Source: Paenibacillus sp. DMB5
GTDB lineage: Bacteria; Bacillota; Bacilli; Paenibacillales; Paenibacillaceae
Direction: 5' to 3'
Length of the DNA stretch: 64,000 nucleotides
Assembly: GCF_001517085.1 (NCBI RefSeq)
Contig: NZ_LRAC01000037.1
Location: 62,001 to 126,000, forward strand
Under the pieces are notes generated by a model that saw only the letters and a program-made list of their open reading frames with translations, ran no database searches and was not told the origin of the DNA. Position numbers and translations under genes: made by a program. This document shows, piece after piece, positions 25,862 through 35,314 of this stretch; position 1 is the first letter of the stretch, and each line of letters starts with the position of its first letter.

Positions 25862-28800
25862 ATGAATAAGTTTAAGCATCTACGTAAAACTAAAAAAAAT
25901 CATTCTGGCTCCACTCAACCTGAATCTTCACCGGCAAAAAAGAATTGGAGTAAAAAGCAAACTATCGCTACTTCAATTGCGTTTTCAGTTATGGCTTCGG
26001 GAGTCATTCCGTTTCAAACAGCAGATGCTTTAACTAGAGTCACTTCAGAGAGTGGCACAGTATGGGAGATTCACGATGTTTTTGCCCCCAGCTTAGACAC
26101 AGGAAGCTTACGCACAGTCGGATCTACACAAGTACAAGGCTTCGGCAATATTTTTGTAAAAGTGTCCTCTCCTTCAGCCTCACTGATGAATGGCCAAATG
26201 ATGCGCGGGTTTGACCTGAAATTCGATGGCGTTAATACTTTCACTTCAACTCAATCGGTAAATCTGGGAAATGTAACCGTCACTCGAGCTGTTTATGTCG
26301 ATACAAAAAATAATAGAACGAGATTCTTTGATACTTTCACTAATATTAATCAGGAGGCTGTAAAGGTCGATGTATCTTTCGGAGGCTCTTTGGGGTATGG
26401 TACAGCGGCAAATGCTTCAGTAGTAAAGGCAACCTACTCCAATGATCTAGAGGTAACCACAGATGATTCATGGATTGTAGTAGACAGCAGCGCTAGAAAC
26501 AATAAGCCGTTTGGTATTGCAGTCGGCTCTCCAGCTCCATTTAATAATGGATTAACCGGTCTGGGTAATCAGCAAAAGGATCCATTCACAACACCATTAG
26601 CCAAGTCTGGAAATGATGCGAATTTCTACGGGTTCATTAATACCTTAAATATAAGGCCGGGCGAGTCGAAATCCCTTGTACATTATGTACAAGTTGGAGA
26701 AGCCGGTGAAGAAGGATTGAACAACCTGGTTACTAGGCTAAATGGACTTAACAGTCAGCTGGATGTGACCGGATTAACCAACGCACAAATTCGTTCTATC
26801 AGTAACTGGGATATATCTGGTATAGAAGGACTTGATACTGGAGATAGCCTGGTGATTCCAAATGCTCCTGCAGCCAAAGCACTAGTAACTTCATCCCCTT
26901 ACGATGTGACGAATAAATCCATTGCACAAATGCAGCAGGATATGATAAATGGTAAAACGACCTCCGTCCAGATTACTCAAGCGTATTTAGATAGAATCAC
27001 GGCTTATGATGAAGGTCAAATGGGATTACATGCCTTCCTGCATGTATCTGAAACGGCGCTTACCCAGGCAAAAGCTGCTGATGATGCCCGGGCACAAGGC
27101 GCTAAAGGTGATCTGCTAGGGATTCCAATTGCCATTAAAGATATATATGATACCAAAGATATGCCGACTACAGGCGGTACAAAAGCCCTCGAAGGCTGGC
27201 AGCCTGATTCTGATGCCTACCAGGTTGCTAAACTAAGAGAAGCTGGAGCTGTAATTATTGGTAAGACCAATACCTCCGAGTTTGCAAATAGCGGCAGCTT
27301 CAGTGAAAGTGGCTGGATGCAGACATGGAATGCGCTATATCCATCCAAAACCTCTTTTGGCTCCAGCGGAGGATCGGCAGTGTCTGTCGCCGCTGATTTC
27401 GCAGCTGCGGCAATGGGATCGCAAACAGGGGTATCTCTTTATGCACCATCTACTGGCGCAAGCTTAACTAACTTCCGTGGTACAGACGGTATAGCAAGTG
27501 TTACTGGTGTAATGCCACTCACCTGGGGACAGGATTATGCAGGTCCCATTGCCAAAACAGTAACGGACCTGGCTATTCTTTTAAATGCAACAACGGGTAC
27601 AGATCCAAAGGATATCTTTACAGTGACTGCTGATGCTGATAATAAGCGTCCGGCTGACTGGAAGGATTCTCTGGATTCAGAGGCATTGCAAGGCAAGAAA
27701 ATCGGATATATTCCTGCATCCTTTGTCTCTACATTTGCCGATGATGATACCGGACAAGCAGTAATGGATAAGTTCTCAGAGCTTGAAGCAGCTGGTGCAA
27801 CAATGGTTGAAATGTCGGCAGTACCATCAGGACCTAGTCGTCCTTCGGGCATTAATGGATCTACTGAAGGCTGGGCACGCTATATTGAGCTTCATGAAGA
27901 TTTCCCTTACATTGATGGAGCAAGTGTATTAGCTTCAGATAAGGTGCTTATTTATAATCAAAGAGCATACAGTACCCCAACTCGTATGACTGAACAGGCT
28001 GTTCAAGATTATATCAAGTATAGAACAGATTATAAGGAAGTTATCAGACAGTGGATGGACGATAATAAAGTGGATGCTGTTGTCTACGCAGGATTTATTA
28101 GTGACGTATACAACAATGATGCTGCAGCTTCCCAATTAAGCTCTGACCGCGGAACAGGCGTACTAACGTCTACTGTTGGATTGCCTACGGTAGTAGTTCC
28201 TGTAGGAACGAATGACAGCGGATATTCTATCTCAATGCAGCTTGTTGGCAGAGCATGGGATGATGCGGAGATTCTCGGGATGGGCTATGCACTTGAGCAG
28301 CAAAGTAAAGCCAGAATCCTTACAACCTTTGCTCCGGCGCTTCGATACGTTTCAAACTCTACTAATCCCGGTCCAATAGATAACGGAACAACCAACCCGG
28401 CTCCAGGTACTGGGGTAGGCACAGTAACTCCTCCAGCAACAACAGCGCCTGTAGAAACACCTGCACCTCAGCCGGAAGTTGTTAGTTTTGCAGATACAAT
28501 CAATCATTGGGCAAAAGCAAGCATTGACTTCCTTATTGCCAAGGGACTACTGACGGGTTATGCCGATGGTACCTTCCGTCCAAATTCAGGTCTGACCCGT
28601 GCCGAAGCCATTAAGGTCATTGCAACTCACATGGGACTTGAAGGACAACAAAGCAACTTTACAGATGTATCTTCAACTCATTGGGCAAATAAGTTTATTG
28701 GGGCAGCTGCCGGATCTGGCCTGATGAACGGATATAGTGATGGAAGCTTCCGTCCGGATGATAAGATCAGCCGTAGTGAATTAGCGGCTCTGATAGCCAG

Positions 28801-28999
28801 AGCTTTTAAACTGACAGGTACCGGAACTGCCTCCTTCACAGATGTTCAAAAAAATGCCTGGTATTATGCTTCCATTGACGCACTCGCATCCAATAATATT
28901 ATTACAGGCTACGCAGATAATACATTTAAGCCTGAGAAAGATATTACTAGAGCGGAATTTGCGACAATTATTGCTAGATTACTGGAGACTGCGAATTAA
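25862..28999 (+). CDS. Secreted, SLH-anchored amidase-signature enzyme
   Basis: This 1045-residue protein has a long, lysine-rich signal peptide (about 1-58), a beta-rich N-terminal region (about 60-310) that I do not recognise, an amidase-signature domain (about 345-840) and three SLH repeats (876-1045) for binding cell-wall polymers. The Ser-cisSer-Lys triad is complete: K426 (IAIKDIYD), S501 (GSSGGS) and S525 (TGVSL). The spacings of 75 and 24 residues are the same as in fatty-acid amide hydrolase. It should therefore cleave amide or ester bonds outside the cell. The substrate is unknown. GGAGATCACT precedes the ATG. Codon use looks more AT-rich than in the sugar operons nearby. Confidence 0.88.
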   Translation: MNKFKHLRKTKKNHSGSTQPESSPAKKNWSKKQTIATSIAFSVMASGVIPFQTADALTRVTSESGTVWEIHDVFAPSLDTGSLRTVGSTQVQGFGNIFVKVSSPSASLMNGQMMRGFDLKFDGVNTFTSTQSVNLGNVTVTRAVYVDTKNNRTRFFDTFTNINQEAVKVDVSFGGSLGYGTAANASVVKATYSNDLEVTTDDSWIVVDSSARNNKPFGIAVGSPAPFNNGLTGLGNQQKDPFTTPLAKSGNDANFYGFINTLNIRPGESKSLVHYVQVGEAGEEGLNNLVTRLNGLNSQLDVTGLTNAQIRSISNWDISGIEGLDTGDSLVIPNAPAAKALVTSSPYDVTNKSIAQMQQDMINGKTTSVQITQAYLDRITAYDEGQMGLHAFLHVSETALTQAKAADDARAQGAKGDLLGIPIAIKDIYDTKDMPTTGGTKALEGWQPDSDAYQVAKLREAGAVIIGKTNTSEFANSGSFSESGWMQTWNALYPSKTSFGSSGGSAVSVAADFAAAAMGSQTGVSLYAPSTGASLTNFRGTDGIASVTGVMPLTWGQDYAGPIAKTVTDLAILLNATTGTDPKDIFTVTADADNKRPADWKDSLDSEALQGKKIGYIPASFVSTFADDDTGQAVMDKFSELEAAGATMVEMSAVPSGPSRPSGINGSTEGWARYIELHEDFPYIDGASVLASDKVLIYNQRAYSTPTRMTEQAVQDYIKYRTDYKEVIRQWMDDNKVDAVVYAGFISDVYNNDAAASQLSSDRGTGVLTSTVGLPTVVVPVGTNDSGYSISMQLVGRAWDDAEILGMGYALEQQSKARILTTFAPALRYVSNSTNPGPIDNGTTNPAPGTGVGTVTPPATTAPVETPAPQPEVVSFADTINHWAKASIDFLIAKGLLTGYADGTFRPNSGLTRAEAIKVIATHMGLEGQQSNFTDVSSTHWANKFIGAAAGSGLMNGYSDGSFRPDDKISRSELAALIARAFKLTGTGTASFTDVQKNAWYYASIDALASNNIITGYADNTFKPEKDITRAEFATIIARLLETAN

Positions 29000-29000
29000 A

Positions 29001-29041
29001 AAATTATTAAGGCCATCCTAAAAGGATGGCCTTAATAATTT
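29001..29041 (+). terminator. Long terminator hairpin after the amidase gene
   Basis: A perfect 19-bp stem (29001-29019 and 29023-29041) with a three-base loop surrounds the same AAGGCCATCC/GGATGGCCTT core found at 12746. TTTTCGTTACA follows, also shared with the 12.7 kb copy. Confidence 0.9.
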
Positions 29042-29151
29042 TCGTTACAGATAATACAGTGAACCCTATCATAGGTAGGGCGAAACACATTGTAGGTTAT
29101 AGCTAATCACTAACTATAAATGTGCGCCCCAGATTAAAGAGAATTCGTTAA

Positions 29152-29180
29152 TAGACAACATATTAATTTTTCCTTAGAAT
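29152..29180 (+). promoter_or_regulatory. SigA-type promoter of the orphan gene
   Basis: TAGACA (29152-29157) and TAGAAT (29175-29180) are 17 bases apart, 32 bases before the ATG. They are identical in both elements and spacing to the copy at 12821. Confidence 0.6.
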
Positions 29181-29212
29181 AAGTGAAAAATAAATGACCG
29201 AGGTTTAACAAT

Positions 29213-29590
29213 ATGAGTCTAACGGTTAACTTAACAGGTAAAGCAAATGTAGAAGATATAGTCACTGATGCTTTAGAAAGGCAAGTTCCATCGCCTCATA
29301 ATGATTTATTTGGCGTTGAGATATGCAGAAAAACACTCTGGGGAAATGATTTGATTGTTGAGCTTGGATGTGAGTTAATACCTGTTCTAAAAACTCATGA
29401 TATTATTGTATACGATGAATATGTTGAAAAACTGAGACTTGAGTTTCTCATTTTGCTTGATAATTTAGATCGTATTAGCCAACATACAGATTATAGAAAA
29501 GACTATATTGAATTTAGAGTGAACAACGCTTTAGAAATAATAAAAATAGCACTTAACAATTTAGATAAAGTTGGAGTTTGGATTGGCTAG
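29213..29590 (+). CDS. Orphan 125-residue protein, full copy of a duplicated gene
   Basis: I do not recognise the family. The protein is acidic, mixed alpha/beta, without membrane segments or signal peptide. It has a conserved-looking stretch SPHNDLFGVEICRKTLWGN (residues 27-45) and a helical second half (KLRLEFLILLDNLDRIS). The size and style are those of small cytosolic immunity-type proteins, but no toxin gene is visible, so that is only a guess. A truncated duplicate with the same promoter and preceding terminator lies at 12883. Its 3' end overlaps a convergent small gene by 38 bases. Confidence 0.65.
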   Translation: MSLTVNLTGKANVEDIVTDALERQVPSPHNDLFGVEICRKTLWGNDLIVELGCELIPVLKTHDIIVYDEYVEKLRLEFLILLDNLDRISQHTDYRKDYIEFRVNNALEIIKIALNNLDKVGVWIG

Positions 29591-29879
29591 TTACTAAAAC
29601 CATCTCATCCAATGATAACAACAGCATCTTTACGCTGAAAAGCAGAGGTAATTCTTCGGTTAGCGGATTTACATTTTCAAAGAGATATTCCTTGTCTGCT
29701 TCGTTTAACTTAATGGCAGTCCAATTCTTCAACTGGTTTAGTTCGTCAAGAATGATTGGCAGGTTTTCTTCAGTTACATCAACACCATATTCAAATAGTT
29801 CGATCCACTGCAATTTAAGTGCTTGAATCCCGGGTAACCAGCATCTTTCAAAAAAAGGTAGATAAGCAACCCTGTTCAT
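29553..29879 (-). CDS. Small hypothetical protein, probably frameshifted at its 3' end
   Basis: The 108-residue frame starts MNRVAYLPFFERCWLPG and reads like a real helical protein up to about residue 82 (LTEELPLLFS). The remainder is less convincing. Shifting frame by one base near 29635 gives the natural-looking ending QRKDAVVIIG and a stop codon. The start overlaps the previous small gene by 32 bases. The function is unknown; the pair with the gene before it lies directly downstream of a truncated sigK copy. Confidence 0.45.
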   Translation of the reverse strand: MNRVAYLPFFERCWLPGIQALKLQWIELFEYGVDVTEENLPIILDELNQLKNWTAIKLNEADKEYLFENVNPLTEELPLLFSVKMLLLSLDEMVLVTSQSKLQLYLNC

Positions 29880-30030
29880 TCATTTTCTCGATCTTACCCG
29901 TACTATATTCTCTAACAATCTGCCCCTCATTTGTCTTATATACTATATATGTTCCATTTGCTTTAGCATCCAATTTGGCACGGTCGCCTGTTAGTCTAAT
30001 TAGTTTGGCAAGGTCCTGCGTAATATTCAT
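29848..30030 (-). CDS. Small hypothetical protein downstream of the sigK copy
   Basis: The 60-residue frame begins MNITQDLAKLIRLTGDRAKL and ends in a seven-T run (GCLSTFF, stop), where slippage or frameshift could join it to the next frame. No family is recognised. A decayed relative with a large internal deletion lies at 49485-49547, also downstream of sigK, so the gene is part of the duplicated sigK flank. GAGGTG lies 11 bases before the ATG. Confidence 0.5.
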   Translation of the reverse strand: MNITQDLAKLIRLTGDRAKLDAKANGTYIVYKTNEGQIVREYSTGKIEKMNEQGCLSTFF

Positions 30031-30198
30031 CAACACAGAAACACCTCATTTCCGCTTGTAGTTCGAGTATACCACAGCAAAGCACAATTTATATCAGCTT
30101 AAAGCGTGGTGTATAGAATCTAATCATTGAGTTTTCTAAAATAAATAACCTGTAAGACAGAGACCTTTAATGTCTCTTTCCTACAGGCTACTTTTCAA

Positions 30199-30741
30199 CT
30201 ACCGCTTCGCCTTATAAAACTCATGATAAAGCTTCATCAGCGCCCTTTTCTCTATACGCGACACATAACTCAGAGAGATCCCCAGATCTTTCGCAATTTC
30301 CCGCTGCGTCCTTTCTTCCACGCCTGTGTCCAAACCAAACCGCCCTACCACGACTTCCTTCTCACGTTCATCGAGAATATCGAGGTTCCGATATATCTTG
30401 CTCTTTTCTATCTTCAAATCCACCTCTTTTATCACATCATCTGTTTCCGAGCCGAGTATATCTATGAGGGTGATCTCGTTTCCCTCTTTGTCCGTCCCAA
30501 TCAGATCATGAAGTGACACGTCTTTCCGTGTTTTTTTCAGCGAACGGAGGTGCATCAATATCTCATTCTCGATACATCGGGCCGCGAACGTGGCGAGTTT
30601 TGTGCCCTTATTCGGGCGGTAGCTCTCAATCGCCTTAATCAACCCAATCGTACCGATGGAGATGAGGTCCTCCATGTCTTCGCCGGTGTTATCGAATTTT
30701 TTGAGGTTGTGGACACGATGCGATGTCAAGAAAATAATCAT
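30199..30741 (-). pseudogene. 5'-truncated second copy of sigK
   Basis: From KKFDNTGED to the end, 168 residues match the intact sigma-K encoded at 49717-50418 with only a handful of changes (DLIG for DPIG, GVEER for GGEER, GISLSYV for GISRSYV). Many synonymous differences exist at DNA level, roughly 15 percent by eye. The pro-sequence and first 60-odd residues of sigma-K are missing and replaced by unrelated sequence at 30706-30741. The 3' flank is duplicated as well. Without its N-terminal part the protein should not be a working sigma factor, though region 2 to 4 elements remain. Homology begins at GAATTTTTTGA (30694-30704). Confidence 0.88.
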
Positions 30742-30748
30742 TTTTGTT

Positions 30749-31477
30749 TTAAGGAATCAGCTCAAGCGGCGCTACGCGCCCGTATGAGACTTTGGCAAGG
30801 CTGCTTTTGACTGCCCACCGGACGCTGTTGCTGATGACTTGAAGAATCTCAGGCTGATGGTAGACCGGAAAAGTCTCATGCCCGGGTCTGAAGTAAAAGA
30901 TGTTCCCCTGTCCGCGTTTGTAGCAGCAGCCGCTGCGGAACACTTCTCCGCCTTCGAACCAGGAAATAAAGATAAGCTCATCCGGAGCCGGAATCTCAAA
31001 ACGTTCGCCATACATTTCTTCCTTTGGAATTTCAATATATTCTCCAAGTCCTTTGGCAATCGGATGCCCCGGTTCAATGATCCAGATCCGCTCCTTCTCA
31101 CCGTCATCGCGCCATTTTAAGGCGCCTGTATTGGTACCCATTAAAGCATGGAATATTTTCGAGTTATGTCCAGAATGAAGCACGATTAATCCCATGCCGT
31201 TCAGCACTTTTTGCCGCACCTTTTCCACAATCTCATCACTTACTTCGTCATGGGCCAAATGTCCCCACCATAGCAGTACATCCGTTTGTTCCAGCACTTC
31301 GCTGGTCAATCCGTGCTCCGGTTCATCCAGAACCGCCGTCCGTGCCTCCATATCTTCTTGTGTATTCAAATAGCTTGCCAGCACCGTATGAATACCTTCC
31401 GGATATACAGCTTTAACCTCTTCATTGTGTCTTTCGTGACGATATTCGTTCCAGACTGTGATTTTGATTGTAGACAT
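30749..31477 (-). CDS. ThuA-domain protein (trehalose-utilisation type)
   Basis: This 242-residue protein has the ThuA class-I-glutamine-amidotransferase-like fold, with [24 protein letters not shown] and [13 protein letters not shown] as typical blocks. ThuA proteins take part in the metabolism of keto-disaccharides made by partner dehydrogenases. Here a Gfo/Idh/MocA oxidoreductase lies just upstream on the same strand with a 15-base gap, fitting such a pair. AAGGGGG precedes the ATG. The stop codon lies 7 bases from the open frame of the truncated sigK copy, so the junction of the two loci falls between 30706 and 30749. Confidence 0.87.
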   Translation of the reverse strand: MSTIKITVWNEYRHERHNEEVKAVYPEGIHTVLASYLNTQEDMEARTAVLDEPEHGLTSEVLEQTDVLLWWGHLAHDEVSDEIVEKVRQKVLNGMGLIVLHSGHNSKIFHALMGTNTGALKWRDDGEKERIWIIEPGHPIAKGLGEYIEIPKEEMYGERFEIPAPDELIFISWFEGGEVFRSGCCYKRGQGNIFYFRPGHETFPVYHQPEILQVISNSVRWAVKSSLAKVSYGRVAPLELIP

Positions 31478-31492
31478 GATATTTCCCCCTTG

Positions 31493-32545
31493 TTATATGA
31501 AAATCCAACGTTGTTCTTTTAATGAGACTAGGATTGAATCAATCGCATGCTGGTTTACATAGCCGTCTTCCATAGTGGCATCGTATCCGTCACCATGTCC
31601 ATTTACCAGATTAATGAAAGCTGTCATTTGATCCACCTGAAATTCTGCAGGAATCTCTACTTTCCGGAATACCTCATCGCCATCTTCAGCTAATTTAACA
31701 TATAGAACATCCTCTTCCTCCAGGTTATACAGCACTGCTCCCCGTTCTCCGAAGATTTCTAACTGCTGAAAGTTTCCGCGGCCGAATGCAAATCTGGAGA
31801 TGGCCATGGTGCACGAGACCCCTCCCTCAATCCTGGCAAGCACATGACAGAAATCATCGACATCCACCTCACCCTTACCATCACCATCAAGCAAAGGCCG
31901 CTCCTTGATAATCGTTCCGGCATCTGCCATTACCCGTTCCACATCGCCTACAAGAAAACGCTGAAGATCGAGCAGATGCGAACCCAGGTCTCCAAGCGCG
32001 CCCGAACCGGACAGCTCCCTGCGGAATCTCCAGACTAGCGGAACCCGTTCACTTAGCCCCCAGCCTTGCAAATACTGGCCGTAAACATGTTTAACTGTAC
32101 CTAATTTCCCTTGATCTATCAGCCATTTTGCGTATCTCACCGCCGGCTTGTACCGGTAACTGAAACAGAGCATATGCGTTAAATCCGTCTCACTCAGCAG
32201 ATCACGCAGTGCGGCAGCTTCCCGTTCATCAAGCGTCACCGGCTTCTCCAGAGCAAACGGCTTTTGCTGCTTGATAGCCTCACAGGCAATTTCATAATGA
32301 TTATAGTTGGGCGTACCGATACTTACAGCCTCCAGCTCAGGGTCTGCCAACATTTCTGTATAATCCAGGTATCTTCTTGATTCCGGGATCTGATACTGCT
32401 CTCCCCGGCTTGCCAGCACTTCCTCCTTACAATCACAAATCGACCACAAGACCGCTTCTTCATTCGCCAGAAGTCCGGAAATATGCATGTCTGATATGCC
32501 GCCAAGACCAATTACACCGACTTTCAGTTTTGCCAACTGCACCAC
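31493..32545 (-). CDS. Gfo/Idh/MocA-family oxidoreductase
   Basis: This protein of about 350 residues has an N-terminal Rossmann fold (VGVIGLGGISDMH) and the EKPVTL segment holding the catalytic lysine of this family, followed by the beta-sheet substrate domain. It oxidises or reduces sugars or inositols with NAD(P). A GTG at 32545 is the most likely start, since AAGGGG lies just upstream; a TTG at 32536 is an alternative. It heads the operon with the ThuA gene and is divergent to an AraC regulator. Confidence 0.87.
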   Translation of the reverse strand: MVQLAKLKVGVIGLGGISDMHISGLLANEEAVLWSICDCKEEVLASRGEQYQIPESRRYLDYTEMLADPELEAVSIGTPNYNHYEIACEAIKQQKPFALEKPVTLDEREAAALRDLLSETDLTHMLCFSYRYKPAVRYAKWLIDQGKLGTVKHVYGQYLQGWGLSERVPLVWRFRRELSGSGALGDLGSHLLDLQRFLVGDVERVMADAGTIIKERPLLDGDGKGEVDVDDFCHVLARIEGGVSCTMAISRFAFGRGNFQQLEIFGERGAVLYNLEEEDVLYVKLAEDGDEVFRKVEIPAEFQVDQMTAFINLVNGHGDGYDATMEDGYVNQHAIDSILVSLKEQRWIFI

Positions 32546-32672
32546 CCTGCCCCTTATAAATATCGTTTGTAACACAATTAAAGTATAGTCTGTGCTAGAA
32601 TAAACGAACATGGCAGAAAGATACCCTTTTTGTACAAAAACTACTTTTCACTTGCCTTAAGGGGGAGTAAAT

Positions 32673-33566
32673 ATGTTTGCAATCAATACCGAAATGCTGC
32701 CGAGAATCAAACTGATGGGATACGTTTCCTACAAGCAGCCCTGGATTCATTTTAAAAGAACAACCAACGAGTATGTCCTCTATTTCATCAAAAGCGGAGA
32801 ACTTCATCTTAAAGAGAACGGAATTCACTATTTTCTTAAAAAAGGAGATATCCTTTTACTGGAGCCGAATATTGAACATGAAGGAACAGAAAAACATGTC
32901 TGCGATTACTACTTTATTCATTTTGAGCATCCGGATATGAGCTTCGCTCAGGGAAGGGATTTGCTGGCGATGGCCAGGCGCTTCATACTTGAGGAGGAGA
33001 TACGGCAAACCGAAGGAGAGCATTTCATTTGCCATTTCCCGAAACATTACGCTTTGTCCAAAAACGTCCTATCTTTTCATGCTATGAATGAAATGCTTCT
33101 ATTATACAGAAGAAAATATTTCAACCGCGGATTAACCGCCCTGAAGTTTACCGAATGGATTATCGATGTGTCACGCGAGCATTTCATTACAGCACTTCAA
33201 AATCAAGAAGGCAGCAATACCAAGCCCCTGATTAAAGTCCATGCTCTCCTGGACTATATTCACGAGCATTATACAGACAAAATTACCGGGCAGGGGATCG
33301 CGCAGGAATTTGACTGCAATTACGACTATCTGAACCGCGTCTTCACCAAGCTGACAGGCCAGAGTATCATGCGCTATGTCAACCGTGTAAGGATCAACCA
33401 TGCCAAAGAGCTGATTGAAGCTACGCATCTGCCGTTTGGTGAAATCGGCTATTTGACTGGTTTGGATGACCCTTTTTATTTCAGCAAAGTGTTTAAGAAG
33501 ATTGTTGGAGTTACACCTTCACAGTATTACAAAGAGATACGGGGACAGGTAAAAGAACCCCATTAA
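32673..33566 (+). CDS. AraC-family transcriptional regulator
   Basis: The 297-residue regulator has an N-terminal cupin (YVLYFIKSGELHLKENG, then GDILLLEPNIEHEG) for ligand binding. Its C-terminal AraC domain has two helix-turn-helix units (ITGQGIAQEFDCNYDYLNRVF and IGYLTGLDDPFYFSKVFKK). GGGGGAG lies before the ATG. Its divergent position suggests it controls the Gfo/Idh-ThuA operon. It converges on the alpha-glucosidase gene, with a shared hairpin in between. Confidence 0.9.
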   Translation: MFAINTEMLPRIKLMGYVSYKQPWIHFKRTTNEYVLYFIKSGELHLKENGIHYFLKKGDILLLEPNIEHEGTEKHVCDYYFIHFEHPDMSFAQGRDLLAMARRFILEEEIRQTEGEHFICHFPKHYALSKNVLSFHAMNEMLLLYRRKYFNRGLTALKFTEWIIDVSREHFITALQNQEGSNTKPLIKVHALLDYIHEHYTDKITGQGIAQEFDCNYDYLNRVFTKLTGQSIMRYVNRVRINHAKELIEATHLPFGEIGYLTGLDDPFYFSKVFKKIVGVTPSQYYKEIRGQVKEPH

Positions 33567-33575
33567 AGAACAAAA

Positions 33576-33611
33576 CCGGGGCAGCATCAGGTGTACCCGA
33601 TGTTGCCCCGG
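33576..33611 (-). terminator. Terminator between convergent araC-type and GH13 genes
   Basis: CCGGGGCAGCATC (33576-33588) pairs with GATGTTGCCCCGG (33599-33611), one G-T pair apart from perfect. On the minus strand TTTTGTTCTTT follows, so it mainly ends the alpha-glucosidase transcript and may serve both genes. Confidence 0.85.
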
Positions 33612-33624
33612 ATGGGGTTAAAGC

Positions 33625-35256
33625 CTACAAAAGTTTAACGGCGAATGCTTCGTACGGCCGCAATTGTAATTGTTTAAAGTCTAAGTCTTCTCTGGAATAG
33701 TTTCCGATGATTATTTCCCCTGCTTGACCGAATCCGGGCAGCTCCAGCGCCACCGCCTCCCTGCTGAAATTGGCAGTTACCAGCCAGGTCTGACCTTCGT
33801 AACGGCGGTAATACATGAACACTTGATCCGGCACACCCGTCACCAGTTCAAAATCCCCCCATACAACGATCGGATTGTTCTTTCGCAGTTCGATTAACTT
33901 CCGGTAGCAGTGGAACACTGAATCCGTATCATCCAGGTTTGCCTTCATATTAATTTCTGTATAATTCGGATTTACATGCAGCCATGGCTCTCCGGTTGTG
34001 AAACCCCCGTTAGGGGTAGCATCCCATTGAATCGGTGTCCGGGCATTATCTCTTCCCTTGGCATTAATGGAATGAATAATCTCTTCCTTGGCATATCCGC
34101 CTGCAAGCCGTTCATGATACATATTAATGCTCTCTATATCCTGCACTTCGCTGATCTCTTGAACCGGATAATTAGTCATTCCAAGCTCTTCGCCTTGATA
34201 AATGTACGGTGTCCCCTTCATTAAGTGCAGCAGAATGGCAAACATCTTCGCGCTCTGCACACGATACTGCCCGTCATCCCCCCAACGGGATACAATTCTC
34301 GGCAAGTCATGATTGTTCCAGAACAGGCTGTTCCAGCCTTCGTTCCCCAGCTCTGTCTGCCATTTCGCCAGCACCTGTTTTAATTCACTTACAGCAAGCG
34401 GCTTCAAATCCCACTTTTCTCTGCCCTCCTGCTGATCCAGACCGATATGTTCAAACTGGAATACCATTGACAGCTCGTTCCGGTCCGGATTGGAATACAG
34501 CTTCGCCGCTTCCGGTGTCGCCCCCCAAGTCTCTCCCACGGTCAGAACATCATGCTTGCCAAACGTCTCCCGGTTCATTTCCTGAAGATATTCATGCAGC
34601 TTCGGCCCATTTCCTGTAATCTCCTGATCCGGTACTTTGCCGACCAGATCAATCACATCCATTCGGAATCCGCCGACCCCTTTATCCAGCCAGAAATTCA
34701 TCATGTCCCATACCTCTTGCCGGACTTTGCTATTCTCCCAATTCAGGTCCGGCTGTCTGCGGCTGAACAAGTGCAGAAAGTACTGGCCGCTCGTTTCATC
34801 AAGCTCCCAGGCCGAACCGCTGAATGTTGAACGCAGGGAATTGGGAACTCCGCCGTTTACCGGATCACGCCAGATATAGTAGTCCCGGTACGGATTGTCT
34901 TTTCCCTTGCGGGCTTCAATAAACCATGGATGCTCATCCGAAGTATGATTGACAACCAGATCCATAATAATCCGGATATTGCGGTGACCGGCTTGTTCGA
35001 TTAATTCATCCATATCCTTCATGGTTCCGAATTCGCTCATAATGTCCTGATAATCACTGATGTCATAGCCGTTATCATCATTTGGCGACTTATAAACGGG
35101 ACTAAGCCAGATCGCAGTGATACCAAGCTGACCGAGATAGTCTAATCTGTTGATAATTCCCCGGAGATCGCCGATTCCGTCCCCGTCACTATCCTGAAAA
35201 CTTCTGGGGTAAATCTGGTAGATAACCGCTGTCTGCCACCATTTCGTATTACTCAA
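33625..35256 (-). CDS. GH13 alpha-glucosidase, oligo-1,6-glucosidase type
   Basis: This 543-residue enzyme of family GH13 has a DGDGIGDLRGI calcium loop, the nucleophile aspartate in FRMDVID (about D200), the acid/base glutamate in VGETWG (about E242) and the third acid in WNNHDLPR. The valine after the nucleophile is the residue linked to alpha-1,6 rather than alpha-1,4 specificity in oligo-1,6-glucosidases. With the GH66 enzyme and importer nearby, the likely job is splitting imported isomaltooligosaccharides to glucose. No signal peptide. A TTG start at 35256 is preferred because GGAGTG lies six bases upstream; a GTG at 35265 overlaps that site. Confidence 0.9.
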   Translation of the reverse strand: MSNTKWWQTAVIYQIYPRSFQDSDGDGIGDLRGIINRLDYLGQLGITAIWLSPVYKSPNDDNGYDISDYQDIMSEFGTMKDMDELIEQAGHRNIRIIMDLVVNHTSDEHPWFIEARKGKDNPYRDYYIWRDPVNGGVPNSLRSTFSGSAWELDETSGQYFLHLFSRRQPDLNWENSKVRQEVWDMMNFWLDKGVGGFRMDVIDLVGKVPDQEITGNGPKLHEYLQEMNRETFGKHDVLTVGETWGATPEAAKLYSNPDRNELSMVFQFEHIGLDQQEGREKWDLKPLAVSELKQVLAKWQTELGNEGWNSLFWNNHDLPRIVSRWGDDGQYRVQSAKMFAILLHLMKGTPYIYQGEELGMTNYPVQEISEVQDIESINMYHERLAGGYAKEEIIHSINAKGRDNARTPIQWDATPNGGFTTGEPWLHVNPNYTEINMKANLDDTDSVFHCYRKLIELRKNNPIVVWGDFELVTGVPDQVFMYYRRYEGQTWLVTANFSREAVALELPGFGQAGEIIIGNYSREDLDFKQLQLRPYEAFAVKLL

Positions 35257-35314
35257 TGCAACCACTCCTATATGTTCTATTTATCTATAACTATAGACCA
35301 AAAGTGAAAAGAGA

